NCBI GenBank assembly: GCA_963721065.1
Contig: CAVRHO010000002.1
Span: 1,302,001-1,366,000, forward strand
DNA length: 64,000 nucleotides
Direction: 5' to 3'
Source of the DNA: CAWBLP01 sp963721065
Lineage (GTDB): Bacteria; Pseudomonadota; Alphaproteobacteria; Acetobacterales; Acetobacteraceae
Below are positions 8,178 through 16,926 of this stretch, in pieces. Position 1 is the stretch's first letter. Every line of letters starts with the position of its first letter. The notes under the pieces are model-generated. The model was not told where the DNA came from. It saw nothing but the letters and a program-made list of their open reading frames with translations, and did no database searches. Position numbers and translations under genes: made by a program.

Positions 8178-8963
8178 CTATCCCAGGAACCCCCGCACCA
8201 GCGCCTCGGCAAGCTGCGGCTGTTCCAGCACCGACGCATGGGCCGCCTGCGGGATGAACTCCACCCGGGCGCCGGCGATGTTGTCGCCCAGCCACCGGGC
8301 CGCGTCCAGGAAGGGCGGGCGTTCCTCGCTGCCGCAGATCACCAGCGCCGGCGCCTTGATGCGCGGGGCCAGCGGGCGGAGTTCGGCGGCGGCCAGCGCC
8401 TCGCAGGCCAGGGCGTAGCCTTCGCCGCTGCACGCGCGGAATGTGTCGCGCACCAGTTGCACCGCCGGAGGCGTGGCGGTGCGGAACGGCTCGGTGAACC
8501 AGATCTTCTCGATATCCGGCAGCAGCGACGCCGGGCCGTTGTTGCGTGCGGCGGCGGCGCGCACCGCCCAGTTGGCACGCGCCTCGTCGGTGTAGCGCGG
8601 CGTGGTGTCGCACAGCACGATGCGGTCCACCATCGCCGGCTCGGTCGCGGCGAAGCACTGGGTGACCAGGCCACCCAGGGAGATCCCCATCACATGCGCG
8701 CGGCTGACGCCTTCCCGCCGCAGCACGCCGGCGAGCTGCGCGGACAGGTCCTCGACGCCGTAGGGGGCATCCGGCACCGGCGTCTCGCCGTGGCCCGGCA
8801 GGTCGTAGGACAGCAGGGTGAAGCGATCCGCCAGGCCGCCCAGGCAATCCCACAGGTGATGCGTCATGCCAAGGCAGTGCAGCATCACCAGCGCCGGGCC
8901 GCTGCCGCTGCGGTGCACGCGGATGGCGGCGGGATCCAGCGGGCGGGTCTGGCGGTCGCTCAT
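8178..8963 (-). CDS. Alpha/beta hydrolase, 3-oxoadipate enol-lactonase-like
   Basis: A 261-residue alpha/beta hydrolase. The oxyanion region MLHCLGMTHHLW lies near residue 28, the nucleophile elbow GISLGGLV near 94-101, and the likely catalytic His in AAHASVLEQP near 239. The CxSE block ICGSEERPPFLD precedes it at the place of the acid residue. Overall layout resembles PcaD, but no other catechol-pathway gene is nearby, so the substrate is open. The ATG at 8963 is 11 bp after the stop of the GMC oxidoreductase, so the two are one operon; a longer open frame upstream is only overlap with that gene. Confidence 0.85.
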   Translation of the reverse strand: MSDRQTRPLDPAAIRVHRSGSGPALVMLHCLGMTHHLWDCLGGLADRFTLLSYDLPGHGETPVPDAPYGVEDLSAQLAGVLRREGVSRAHVMGISLGGLVTQCFAATEPAMVDRIVLCDTTPRYTDEARANWAVRAAAARNNGPASLLPDIEKIWFTEPFRTATPPAVQLVRDTFRACSGEGYALACEALAAAELRPLAPRIKAPALVICGSEERPPFLDAARWLGDNIAGARVEFIPQAAHASVLEQPQLAEALVRGFLG

Positions 8964-8974
8964 CGCGGTGTCCC

Positions 8975-10591
8975 CTATGCCGCGGCACGCAGTGACTGGC
9001 CGGCGGCGTCCTTGATCATGTCGGCGCCCTTCTCGGCGATCATGATGACCGCCGCGTTGGTGTTGCCGGAGACCATGGTGGGCATGATCGACGCGTCCAC
9101 CACGCGCAGCCCGGCGATGCCGTGCACCCGCAACTGGTCGTCCACCACGGCCATCGGATCGCTGCCCATCTTGCACGTGCCGATCACGTGATAGGTGGTC
9201 TGGCCGTTGATCCGGGCGAACTCCAGCAGTTCCTCGTCGCTCTGGTAGCGCGGGCCCGGATTCATCTCGAACGCGACGTAGCGGCCGATGGCGGGATTGC
9301 CGACGATCGCGCGGCCGATCTTCATGCCGGCCACAACTGTGTCCTGGTCCAGCTTCTCGGCCAGGAAGTTCGGCCGGATCGCCGGCGCCATGGACGGGTC
9401 TGGCGATTTCGCGTGGATCGAGCCCTTCGATTCCGGCCGGCACTGGTATGTGGTCAGCGTCATGCCTGGCTCGCTGTCCAGCACGCGCGTCGCGGCGGAG
9501 GCGTAGCTGGCATGGGCGAAGTGGAACTGCACGTCGGGCACTTCCAGCTCCGGCCGGGTCTTGACGAAGCCATAGACGATGCCGGCGGTGTAGGTCAGCG
9601 CGCCGCGGTGCCCGGAGTAGTATCGGGCGATCTCCTTCAGCAGCGCGGTGCCGCGGGTCTGCTCATTCAGCGTGATCGGCTGGTTCACCCGCCAGTTCAT
9701 GCGCGGTGCGTAGTGGTCGCGGTAGTTCTCGCCCACGCCGCGCAGCTCGTGGTGCACCGGGATGCCGAGCGACTGCAGCAGCTCCGGCTGGCCGATGCCG
9801 GACAGCTCCAGCAGATGCGGCGACTTCACGGCGCCGGCGGCGAGGATCACCTCGGCGTTGCAGCGTGCCTCGCGGTGCTGGCCGCGCTGGAGATAGGCGA
9901 CGCCGACCGCGCGCTTGCCCTCCAGCAGGATGCGCGTGGCATGCGCGTCGGTTTCCACCCGCAGGTTCGGGCGGTTGCGCGCCGGGTCCAGGAAGGCGCG
10001 GGCGGTGGACCAGCGGCGGCCGTCCTTCTGCGTTACCTGGAAATAGCCGAAGCCTTCCTGGTTGCCATTGTTGTAGTCCGGATTGCGCGGATAGCCCTCG
10101 GCGACGGCGGCCTCGATGAAGGCGTCCGGCAATGTGTCGGTCTCGCGCATATGCGCGACGTTCAGCGGCCCGCCGCGGCCACGGCTGGCGTCGCCGTCGC
10201 CCTCGAAGTTCTCCGACTTGCGGAAATACGGCAGCACCGATTCATACGACCAGCCGCGGTTCCCCAGTTGCGACCACGTATTGTAGTCGAGGTGATTGCC
10301 GCGGACATACAGCATGCCGTTGATCGAGCTGGACCCGCCCAGCGTGCGCCCGCGCGGGATGGGGATGCTGCGGCCGCGGACGTTGTCCTCGGGCTCGGTG
10401 GCGAAGTTCCAGTTGTAGACCGGGCTGTTCAGCAGCTTGGTGAAGCCGGCCGGGATGTTGATCCACATGGATTCATCCTTCGGGCCGGCTTCCAGCAGCA
10501 GCACCCTGGTGCCGGCCTGCTCGGTCAGGCGGTTGGCCAGCACGCAGCCGGCCGAACCGGCGCCGATGATGATGTAGTCGTAGTCCGCCAT
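8975..10591 (-). CDS. GMC-family FAD oxidoreductase (choline/alcohol dehydrogenase-like)
   Basis: A 538-residue flavoenzyme of the glucose-methanol-choline family that oxidises a primary alcohol. The FAD motif YIIIGAGSAGCVLANR starts at residue 6. GMC signature 1 is GRTLGGSSSINGMLYVRG near residue 81 and signature 2 is AAGAVKSPHLLELSGIG near 250. The active-site His is in YHVIGTCKMGS near 470 and the partner Asn in VSGNTNAAV near 511. GGAGGGG lies about 8 bp before the ATG. No signal peptide is seen, so it is cytoplasmic. It heads an operon with the alpha/beta hydrolase: alcohol oxidation followed by ester or lactone hydrolysis is a plausible but unproven pathway. Confidence 0.92.
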   Translation of the reverse strand: MADYDYIIIGAGSAGCVLANRLTEQAGTRVLLLEAGPKDESMWINIPAGFTKLLNSPVYNWNFATEPEDNVRGRSIPIPRGRTLGGSSSINGMLYVRGNHLDYNTWSQLGNRGWSYESVLPYFRKSENFEGDGDASRGRGGPLNVAHMRETDTLPDAFIEAAVAEGYPRNPDYNNGNQEGFGYFQVTQKDGRRWSTARAFLDPARNRPNLRVETDAHATRILLEGKRAVGVAYLQRGQHREARCNAEVILAAGAVKSPHLLELSGIGQPELLQSLGIPVHHELRGVGENYRDHYAPRMNWRVNQPITLNEQTRGTALLKEIARYYSGHRGALTYTAGIVYGFVKTRPELEVPDVQFHFAHASYASAATRVLDSEPGMTLTTYQCRPESKGSIHAKSPDPSMAPAIRPNFLAEKLDQDTVVAGMKIGRAIVGNPAIGRYVAFEMNPGPRYQSDEELLEFARINGQTTYHVIGTCKMGSDPMAVVDDQLRVHGIAGLRVVDASIMPTMVSGNTNAAVIMIAEKGADMIKDAAGQSLRAAA

Positions 10592-10693
10592 GCGCGTTTC
10601 CCCTCCGGCGTTCGGGTGGCCCGGGCGCCCCGCGTTGGCGGGATCAGCCGGCCGCCCTCTATCGGTCTTTCGTGTGCCGATGGCGGGGGTAAG

Positions 10694-11179
10694 TCAATCG
10701 GTCTCGGCCGGCGGATCCGATTGTTCCGCTTCGGTCTGTCCGGGCAGGCGGCTGCTTCTCTTGACGACGGTCACCGGGATTTCCACCGCGGCAATCACCC
10801 CGGTGGCGACGGAGCCCAGCAGCGCGCCGCGCAGCCGGCCGAGGCCGCGGCTGCCCATGACGATCTGGTCGGCCTGTGCCTCCTGCGCGACCTGCACGAT
10901 CGTTTCGCATACCGGGCCGAACTCGGCGCGGGTTTCGAACGGCACGTCGGCCTGTTCGCAGACCGCTGCCGCGGCGCGCAGGATCCTTGCCGACTCCCGG
11001 GCGGCGAGGCCGGCTTCGCTGCCCGTCTCGGGATCGATGTCGGACAGGCCGAGCGTGTCGTCGTTCTGCACGTTCAGCAGAAGGAGGCGGGCATTGGTGC
11101 GACCGCGCATCAGCCACACCGCGTGGTCCACGGCGCGGCGGGATGCATCTGAGCCATCGACGGGGACAAGCAGCTTCAT
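10694..11179 (-). CDS. Universal stress protein (UspA family)
   Basis: A single 161-residue Usp domain that binds ATP and is typically induced by stress. The N-terminus MKLLVPVDGSDASRRAV is the usual first strand and Walker-like Asp; MGSRGLGRLRGALLGSVA near residue 120 matches the G-2x-G-9x-G-[ST] nucleotide-binding pattern, so it is probably an ATP-binding member. The acidic C-terminal tail after residue 145 is unstructured-looking. It starts at ATG 11179, 102 bp upstream of the GMC gene on the same strand, so cotranscription is possible but not clear. Confidence 0.9.
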   Translation of the reverse strand: MKLLVPVDGSDASRRAVDHAVWLMRGRTNARLLLLNVQNDDTLGLSDIDPETGSEAGLAARESARILRAAAAVCEQADVPFETRAEFGPVCETIVQVAQEAQADQIVMGSRGLGRLRGALLGSVATGVIAAVEIPVTVVKRSSRLPGQTEAEQSDPPAETD

Positions 11180-11413
11180 GGCGTGGTCCGGCCTTCCGTG
11201 CGAGGTGCCGCCGGCCTGCACCGCCGGGACACGAGGTCTGTCAGGCGCAATGATAGCACCAGGCGGAACGCTCCGCGCTGCACGACATGGACCGGCAGTC
11301 CGGTCCGGTGCCGGCCGTGCGCCTCTGTGCCAAACGTCGCGTCGCGCTGTGGTAGAACGGCACATCCGGGAATTGCCAGCAGCCCCCGCCCGGAACACTC
11401 CAGGAGACCCAGG

Positions 11414-12295
11414 ATGCACGCCTCCCTGCGCGGAACCCGCCTCTATTTCGACATCGAGGGTGCCGGCCTCGTCCCCGACGGAGAGCGGATGCGCGAGCGG
11501 CCGGTGGCGATGGTGATCCACGGCGGGCCCGGCGGCGACCACAGCGGCTTCAAGCCGGGCATGAGCCCGCTCGCCGACCGCATGCAACTGATCTATTTCG
11601 ACCATCGCGGCCAGGGGCGCTCCGGCCTGGCCGATCCGGGCGCGGATCCCGCCCGCTTCACGCTGGACGAGAATGTCGAGGACATGGAAGCGCTGCGGCG
11701 TCACCTCGGCCTCGGCCCGGTGGTGTCGATCGGCACCTCTTATGGCGGGATGGTCGCGATGGCGCATGCCGCGCGGTATCCCGATGCGGTGTCCCACCTG
11801 GTCCTGATCGTCACCGCCGCGCATGGCGGCTTCATCCCGCGCGCCGAGGCGATCGTGCGGGAACGCGGCACGGCGGAGCAGCAGCGCGTGTGCGCCACGC
11901 TGTGGGCGGGTGGGTTCCGCACCCAGGAGGAGCTGAAGCATTACTATGACGTAATGGGACCGCTGTATTCCCGCCGTTACGATGCCGCCGCGGCGTCCGG
12001 GCGGGCGCGGGCGATCCACACGCCCGAACCGCTGAACCGCGCCTTCGGCCCGGACGGGTTCCTGCGTCGTTTCGACCTGCGGCCGGAACTGGGGCGGATC
12101 ACCGCGCCCACGCTGATCCTGGCCGGTCGGCACGACTGGATCTGCCCGGTCGAGTTTGCGGAGGAAATCCACCGGCTGATCCCCGGCTCCGACCTGCGCA
12201 TCTTCGAACACAGCAGCCATTCGATCCGTGCCGACGAGCCGGAGGCGATGCTCGACGCGATCCGCGGCTTCCTGGTGTACCGGACGCGCGGGTAG
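11414..12295 (+). CDS. Alpha/beta hydrolase, proline iminopeptidase-like (family S33)
   Basis: A 293-residue hydrolase. MVIHGGPGGDHSGF near residue 33 is the HGGPG oxyanion motif typical of S33 prolyl aminopeptidases; GTSYGGMVAM near 105 holds the nucleophile Ser; AGRHDWICPVEF near 238 holds the acid and HSSHSIRADEP near 267 the His. CAGGAG lies about 7 bp before ATG 11414. An in-frame extension to 11183 lacks a signal peptide and is not supported. It could be an aminopeptidase or an amidase/esterase with the same fold. It is divergent from the usp gene. Confidence 0.85.
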   Translation: MHASLRGTRLYFDIEGAGLVPDGERMRERPVAMVIHGGPGGDHSGFKPGMSPLADRMQLIYFDHRGQGRSGLADPGADPARFTLDENVEDMEALRRHLGLGPVVSIGTSYGGMVAMAHAARYPDAVSHLVLIVTAAHGGFIPRAEAIVRERGTAEQQRVCATLWAGGFRTQEELKHYYDVMGPLYSRRYDAAAASGRARAIHTPEPLNRAFGPDGFLRRFDLRPELGRITAPTLILAGRHDWICPVEFAEEIHRLIPGSDLRIFEHSSHSIRADEPEAMLDAIRGFLVYRTRG

Positions 12296-12322
12296 GGCAG
12301 CGCGTCAGGGTGCAATCCCCCA

Positions 12323-12952
12323 TCAGGGCGTATCCCCCAGCAGCCGTGCCCGCACCGCCCGCATGATCGCCGCATGCACCCGTTCGGCTGTCCCGTCCGC
12401 CGGGATCAGCACGCAGCGTTCCGGCGCCGCGGCGGCGATATCACGGAATCCCTGGTTCACCCGCGCGTGGAACAGTGCGTCGAGCTCCTCATAGCGGTCG
12501 GCGTCGGCACCTCGTTGCACCAGGCGGGACACCGCGACCCCGGGCGAGACGTCCAGCACCAGTGTCAGGTGCGGCTCCAGGCCGATCAGGCGGGTCAGCT
12601 CCGCGATCAGGCCGCGGTCGGCGCCCTGGCCGTAGCCCTGGTAGGCCATGGTGGAGTTGGCGAACCGGTCGCATACCACCCATGTCCCCGCCGCCAGCGC
12701 CGGGCGGATGGTCTTCTCCACATGCTCGGCCCGGGCGGCGAAGTGCAGCAGCGCCTCGGCCGGCGCCGCCCAGTCGATGGTGCTGCCCAGCAGCAGCGCC
12801 CGCAGTTGTTCGGCGCCCGGGGACCCGCCCGGCTCCCGCGTGCACAGCACGGGCAGGCCGCGCTGGGTGAGGGAGTCCGCCAGCAGGCGGACCTGGGTGG
12901 TCTTGCCGGCGCCCTCGCCGCCTTCCAGGGTGATGAAACGGCCGGGCAGCAT
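12323..12952 (-). CDS. tmk: Thymidylate kinase
   Basis: Phosphorylates dTMP to dTDP for DNA synthesis. The 209-residue protein has the P-loop EGGEGAGKTT at residues 10-19, the DR(Y/F) motif in VVCDRFANSTMAYQGYGQG near 92-110, and the LID region RGADADRYE near 149. An ATG 13 codons upstream is in frame, but MLPGRFITLEG at 12952 with GAGG 6 bp before it is the family's normal start. In many alphaproteobacteria tmk is followed by holB; here the next gene downstream is the convergent S33 hydrolase, 27 bp away, so tmk stands alone. Confidence 0.95.
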   Translation of the reverse strand: MLPGRFITLEGGEGAGKTTQVRLLADSLTQRGLPVLCTREPGGSPGAEQLRALLLGSTIDWAAPAEALLHFAARAEHVEKTIRPALAAGTWVVCDRFANSTMAYQGYGQGADRGLIAELTRLIGLEPHLTLVLDVSPGVAVSRLVQRGADADRYEELDALFHARVNQGFRDIAAAAPERCVLIPADGTAERVHAAIMRAVRARLLGDTP

Positions 12953-13613
12953 GCGGCACCTCGCGTGGTTGCGTGCCAAGGGGTAGCACAAAGCAGCCCG
13001 GCGGGCAGGGATCTGTCCACGTCCGGTGCTTCTGCCGGGCCCAGCGCGCGTCCGGCCGACGCCGGGGCAACGATTGGCGGCCTGCCTCGTTCAGGGCGCA
13101 TGGACGATATCCGAGACGAGCGCGAAACCAGCCTGACCGAACGCAAGTCGAAACACGAGCCGGACGCACCGGAGCGGGACCGGCACAGGGTCGGCCCCGA
13201 GTTCGGAAGTGCGCGGCGGTCCGGAGGTGCCGGACGAGGCAGAGTAGGGGGACGCGGCGCGCTCCGCCACGGTCGTAGCCGTGTCCGACGGCGTGCGCGC
13301 TCCGCCTCTTGTCATCGGCTGCGATTCCACGGGCATGATCATCAGCGGCCGCCTGGCCGCCGCGTCCGGCTGAAGCTGCCGACGGACAAGCGCAGCTCGG
13401 ACAGGCAGAGACAGGTTTGCCAAGGCCAATTCGGCAGCCAACTCACCCAGCCGGTGACGGCCGCCGGATCACCGCGTCGAGACGTATTCGCACGCTTCCT
13501 CAGGGTGGGTGTGATGTGTCATCGTGAGACAAGTCAAAAAAACGCCAGGAGCAATAAAAGACGTACATGATTTCATGTGCAAGCATGTCCTGGAAGAGCT
13601 TGGGGAGGGAAGG
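12953..13613. other. 660-bp spacer without a recognisable gene
   Basis: Small open frames on both strands here have no family resemblance. The word CTTGTCATCGGCTGCGATTCC near 13310 has a close relative (CTTGTCATGGGCTGCAATTCC) near 15243, so the two spacers share a short remnant. The last 100 bp are less GC-rich and should hold the promoter of the next gene; an in-frame GTG at 13524 is a weaker alternative start for it. Confidence 0.4.
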
Positions 13614-14549
13614 ATGACAGAACGACTCGGCTTGGGACTTATCGGTATCACGCCAAGTCTTGGCTGGCGGGCCTCCGAGATCCGGGCAGTCGCACGAGAG
13701 GCCGAAGATGCGGGGTTCGGCGCGATCGTCACCACCGAGGCGAACAGCGATAGCCTTGCCACCGCGCAACTGATGGGCGAAGCGAGCAGCCGTATCCAGG
13801 TGGGGACGTGGGTCGCCAACATCTACATGCGCCACTCCTACGCCTGTGCCAAAGCAGCCAGTCTGATCGCGGATGCAACCGGCGGACGGCTCATCCTCGG
13901 ACTCGGCGTGAGCCACCAGTCCGTCAACACCGCGCTCGGCCTGTCAATGACGTCGCCGACCGTGGCGATGCGGCGGTACGCAACCGAGCTTGCCGGCTGG
14001 CTGCGCGGTGAGGGACCGGCAACGCACCTGCCACAGGAGCCCGCTCCGACGCCCGTTCCGCTCTATCTCGCAGCGATGACGTCGCCGATGGTCGAACTGG
14101 CCGGCGAGCTTGCAGACGGTGTGATGCCCTTCATGTGGCCGGCTTCCCGGGTCACTCAAAGCAAAACGTGGGCCGCGCGTGGGCGCGCGAAAGCGCCGGG
14201 TCGCGCCCCCCTGGATGTGGCCCTCGGGATACCGACGTTCGTTGGGGACGACATCAATGTCCAGCGCGAGACCGCTCGCGCAAATCTGGGGCTGTTTGCG
14301 AATTTCCCGTTCTACCAGCGGATGTTTCGGGCGAGCGGATTCGTCGAAGAGGCGGCGAGGGCGGAGCAGGGGGCCGGGGCAGACGCATTGAGCGATCGGT
14401 TGCTCGACGCGACCTGCCTGATCGGTCCGATTTCGCGCTGCCTGGAGCAACTGGCCGTTTTCCGAGCCGCCGGTGCCGACCTGCCCATCCTGTCCGCGCC
14501 GGTCGGCATTGCCGGAGCGCGGCAGGTCATAACTGCTTTCCGGCAATAG
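13614..14549 (+). CDS. LLM-class flavin-dependent oxidoreductase
   Basis: A 311-residue luciferase-like (F420- or FMN-dependent) oxidoreductase. The N-terminus GLGLIGITPSLGW, TEANSDSLATAQLMGE near residue 41, the conserved IQVGTWVANIYMRHSYA near 62 and GRLILGLGVSHQ near 93 fit the single-domain TIM-barrel subfamily with about 300 residues. VPLYLAAMTSPMVELAGE near 145 is the usual middle block before the variable loop. GGGGAGGGAAGG precedes ATG 13614; a GTG 30 codons upstream is less likely. It is alone between spacers and next to a decayed methyltransferase. Cofactor and substrate are unknown. Confidence 0.85.
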   Translation: MTERLGLGLIGITPSLGWRASEIRAVAREAEDAGFGAIVTTEANSDSLATAQLMGEASSRIQVGTWVANIYMRHSYACAKAASLIADATGGRLILGLGVSHQSVNTALGLSMTSPTVAMRRYATELAGWLRGEGPATHLPQEPAPTPVPLYLAAMTSPMVELAGELADGVMPFMWPASRVTQSKTWAARGRAKAPGRAPLDVALGIPTFVGDDINVQRETARANLGLFANFPFYQRMFRASGFVEEAARAEQGAGADALSDRLLDATCLIGPISRCLEQLAVFRAAGADLPILSAPVGIAGARQVITAFRQ

Positions 14550-14700
14550 CCGTCGCAATTACGGACAGTCCCGCGCGCGACCGTCGGATCACGCCGGTGG
14601 CACGCGCCCCGTTATGGCGTTGGCGCGGGCGGCGCAGGTGATGCGACCTGCATCGTCCGTTGGCAGGCGTGGTTGCACCCGCGCTGTCAAAACGTCGGCG

Positions 14701-15062
14701 TCAGCCGGACTTGATCGCGGCCACAAGAGCCCCGACGTTCGGGTGCATCAGGCTCGCGGCCCATAACGCATCGAAACCGGCAGACGTCCGCATGACCGTA
14801 ATGGTCCGGGTCCGCACGGATTCAGGACCGGCGGCCTTCCATAGCTCCTGAAGGATCTCGATCCGCGATGCCTCGATGCCGGGCGGCATCACCGGCGCAA
14901 AACCCAATGAACGCATTCCGGAGAGAGAATCGGATAAGTCGGAGAGCCGTCGCCGGCAATATCCCTGGTGTATACGGCAATCGTGCCGCCTGGAGCGACC
15001 ATCCGCACCATATCGGCCAAACCTTTCTCCGGGTCCGGGAGTCGGGTGGTTCGAAATGGTAC
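14701..15062 (-). pseudogene. Remnant of a class I SAM-dependent methyltransferase
   Basis: Two overlapping minus-strand frames together give the C-terminal half of a type 11 methyltransferase. The first reads LPDPEKGLADMVRMVAPGG then TIAVYTRDIAGDGSPTYPI. The second continues GFAPVMPPGIEASRIEIL then TRTITVMRTSAGFDALWAAS. The switch is near 14930 and corresponds to one missing base. Nothing upstream of about 15062 encodes the SAM-binding GxGxG part, so the gene is both truncated and frameshifted. It is therefore a true remnant, unlike the nearly full-length frameshifted genes elsewhere. Confidence 0.7.
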
Positions 15063-15335
15063 TTCGGAATTTATTGAATATAGCGGGAAGTGGAGCAACA
15101 GCAGAAGGACCGGACAAGCGCGGCACCCCTTCGACAGCAGCCGCGGATGCCATCGCCGGACAAATGCCCGCCTGGCGCCCACGACGGCGAGGCCGGGCCG
15201 AGCGGCGCAACGGCAGGAGGTGCGGGAGCGAGACGGCACCCCTTGTCATGGGCTGCAATTCCACCGATGTAGCAGCAGCGGTCCGGACCGCTGCGGTCCG
15301 CTTTCTGCCATATCCGTGAGGTCAGGCCAGACGCC

Positions 15336-15899
15336 ATGTTCATCGAGACCGAAGGGACCCCGAATCCCGCCACACTGAAGTTCCTCCCCGGCTGCGAGGT
15401 GATGGGTTTCTCCACCGCCGATTTCGCCTCCCCGGCCTCGGCCGCCCGCAGCCCGCTGGCCACCGCGCTGTTCGCGCTGCCGGGCGTGGCCCGCGTGTTC
15501 CTGGGCGGCGACTTCGTCACCGTCACCAAGACCGATGAGGTCGATTGGGCGACGCTGAAGCCGCAGGTGCTGGGTGCGATCATGGAACACTTCGTCGCCG
15601 GTCACCCGGTGGTCGAGGCCGGCGCCGAGGACGATCTCCTGGATGAGGACATCGACCCCGCCGACCAGGAGGTCGTGGACCAGATCAAGGAGCTGCTGGA
15701 CACCCGCGTGCGCCCGGCGGTGGCCGGCGACGGCGGCGACATCGTCTTCCGCGGCTACCGTGAGGGCATCGTGCGCCTGCACATGCAGGGTGCCTGCTCC
15801 GGCTGCCCGTCCTCCAGCGCCACGCTGAAGCACGGCATCGAGAACATGCTGCGCCACTACGTGCCGGAGGTCGTGGCGGTGGAGCAGGTGGAGTTCTGA
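15336..15899 (+). CDS. NfuA-type Fe-S cluster carrier (Nfu_N plus NifU C-terminal domain)
   Basis: Carries and donates Fe-S clusters during cofactor assembly. In 187 residues, the Nfu N-terminal domain opens with MFIETEGTPNPATLKFLPG and includes VFLGGDFVTVTK near residue 55; an acidic linker (about 90-110) leads to the NifU domain RPAVAGDGGDI, with the cluster-binding pair in GACSGCPSSSATLKHG (Cys154 and Cys157). The start is fixed by the conserved N-terminus; its ribosome binding site is weak. This two-domain form is standard for alphaproteobacteria and mitochondria. Confidence 0.95.
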   Translation: MFIETEGTPNPATLKFLPGCEVMGFSTADFASPASAARSPLATALFALPGVARVFLGGDFVTVTKTDEVDWATLKPQVLGAIMEHFVAGHPVVEAGAEDDLLDEDIDPADQEVVDQIKELLDTRVRPAVAGDGGDIVFRGYREGIVRLHMQGACSGCPSSSATLKHGIENMLRHYVPEVVAVEQVEF

Positions 15900-16096
15900 G
15901 TCCGGCCGATCCGCCCGGAGTGACAGGGGCGGTGCCGGCCGCCCGATGCCATCGCTGATGTGACACGAACGGCCGGTGCCCGGGCCGTCATGGAACCACG
16001 GGGTGCGCGTGCGCCTCGTGGTTGACGCCGGTCCGGTGCTGCCGCATTCCGGTGTCCGGCACTGCACACCAGTGCGCAAAGTTCCAGGAGACCGTC

Positions 16097-16684
16097 ATGA
16101 CGATCGACCCCGCCGGGCTCGACCTGCTGTTCCGCGAAGCACGCAGCCACAACAAGTTTACCGATGAGCCGGTCTCCGACGAGACGCTGCAGGCGCTGTA
16201 CGACATCGTGAAGATGGGGCCGACCTCGGCCAACAGCTCGCCGGCGCGGTTTCTGTTCCTGCGCACGAAGGAGGCGAAGGAACGCCTGGCCCCGGCGCTG
16301 TCCTCCGGCAACCTGGAAAAGACCATGGCGGCGCCGGTGACGGTGATCGTCGCCTATGATCCGAAGTTCCATGACAAGCTGCCGCAATTGTTTCCGCACA
16401 ACCCGGATGCGCAGTCCTGGTTCACCAGCAACAATTCGCTGGCCGCCACCACCGCGTTCCGCAACGGCACCCTGCAGGGCGCCTATCTGATCCTGGCCGC
16501 GCGGGCGCTGGGGCTGGACACCGGGCCGATGTCCGGGTTCGACAACGCGAAGGTGGACGAGGAATTCCTGTCCTGGCGCGGCTGGCGCTCGAACTTCCTG
16601 GTGAATATCGGCCGCGGCGACCCGGCCGGCGTGTTTCCGCGCTCGCCGCGGCTCTCGTTCGACGAGGCGTGCGACCTGTTGTGA
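16097..16684 (+). CDS. RutE-like malonic semialdehyde reductase / nitroreductase
   Basis: A 195-residue FMN enzyme of the nitroreductase fold closest in pattern to RutE/HadB-type NADH dehydrogenases, which reduce malonic semialdehyde (to 3-hydroxypropionate). REARSHNKFTDEPV near residue 12, KMGPTSANSSPARF near 37, NLEKTMAAPVTVIVAYD near 72 and GLDTGPMSGFDNAKVD near 143 are the family's blocks. CAGGAG lies 6 bp before ATG 16097. No other pyrimidine-degradation (rut) gene is near, so a general quinone or nitro reductase role is possible. Confidence 0.85.
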   Translation: MTIDPAGLDLLFREARSHNKFTDEPVSDETLQALYDIVKMGPTSANSSPARFLFLRTKEAKERLAPALSSGNLEKTMAAPVTVIVAYDPKFHDKLPQLFPHNPDAQSWFTSNNSLAATTAFRNGTLQGAYLILAARALGLDTGPMSGFDNAKVDEEFLSWRGWRSNFLVNIGRGDPAGVFPRSPRLSFDEACDLL

Positions 16685-16926
16685 CCGCGGCGCGTGGCCG
16701 CCGACCACAGCCCGTGGGCCCGCGGCGAAGACAGGCCGCGCCCGTCGGCATCGCCCGCCACGATCCGGCGTGTCTGTGCCCGCCATGATGCCGGAAGGTC
16801 ATCCGCCGGCCCATCTCTGGGCCATGTGCGAACGGTCTGGGCGGTGCAAACCATGAGCCGGCCGCGCCGAACCGGGTGGCCGGACACACCCGACAGGGCC
16901 GCAGCCGCCGTCCGGGGATGCACGCC

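Noticed and set aside
8964..9443. 160-residue N-terminal extension of the alpha/beta hydrolase
   Set aside because: It lies entirely within the GMC gene in another frame; the hydrolase family starts at 8963.
9122..11152. 676-codon plus-strand open frame
   Set aside because: Antisense to the GMC oxidoreductase, whose motifs are unmistakable; no start context or domain on this strand.
13091..13441. 116-codon minus-strand gene in the spacer before the LLM gene
   Set aside because: No ribosome binding site, no domain, and only a short word shared with another spacer; more likely non-coding.
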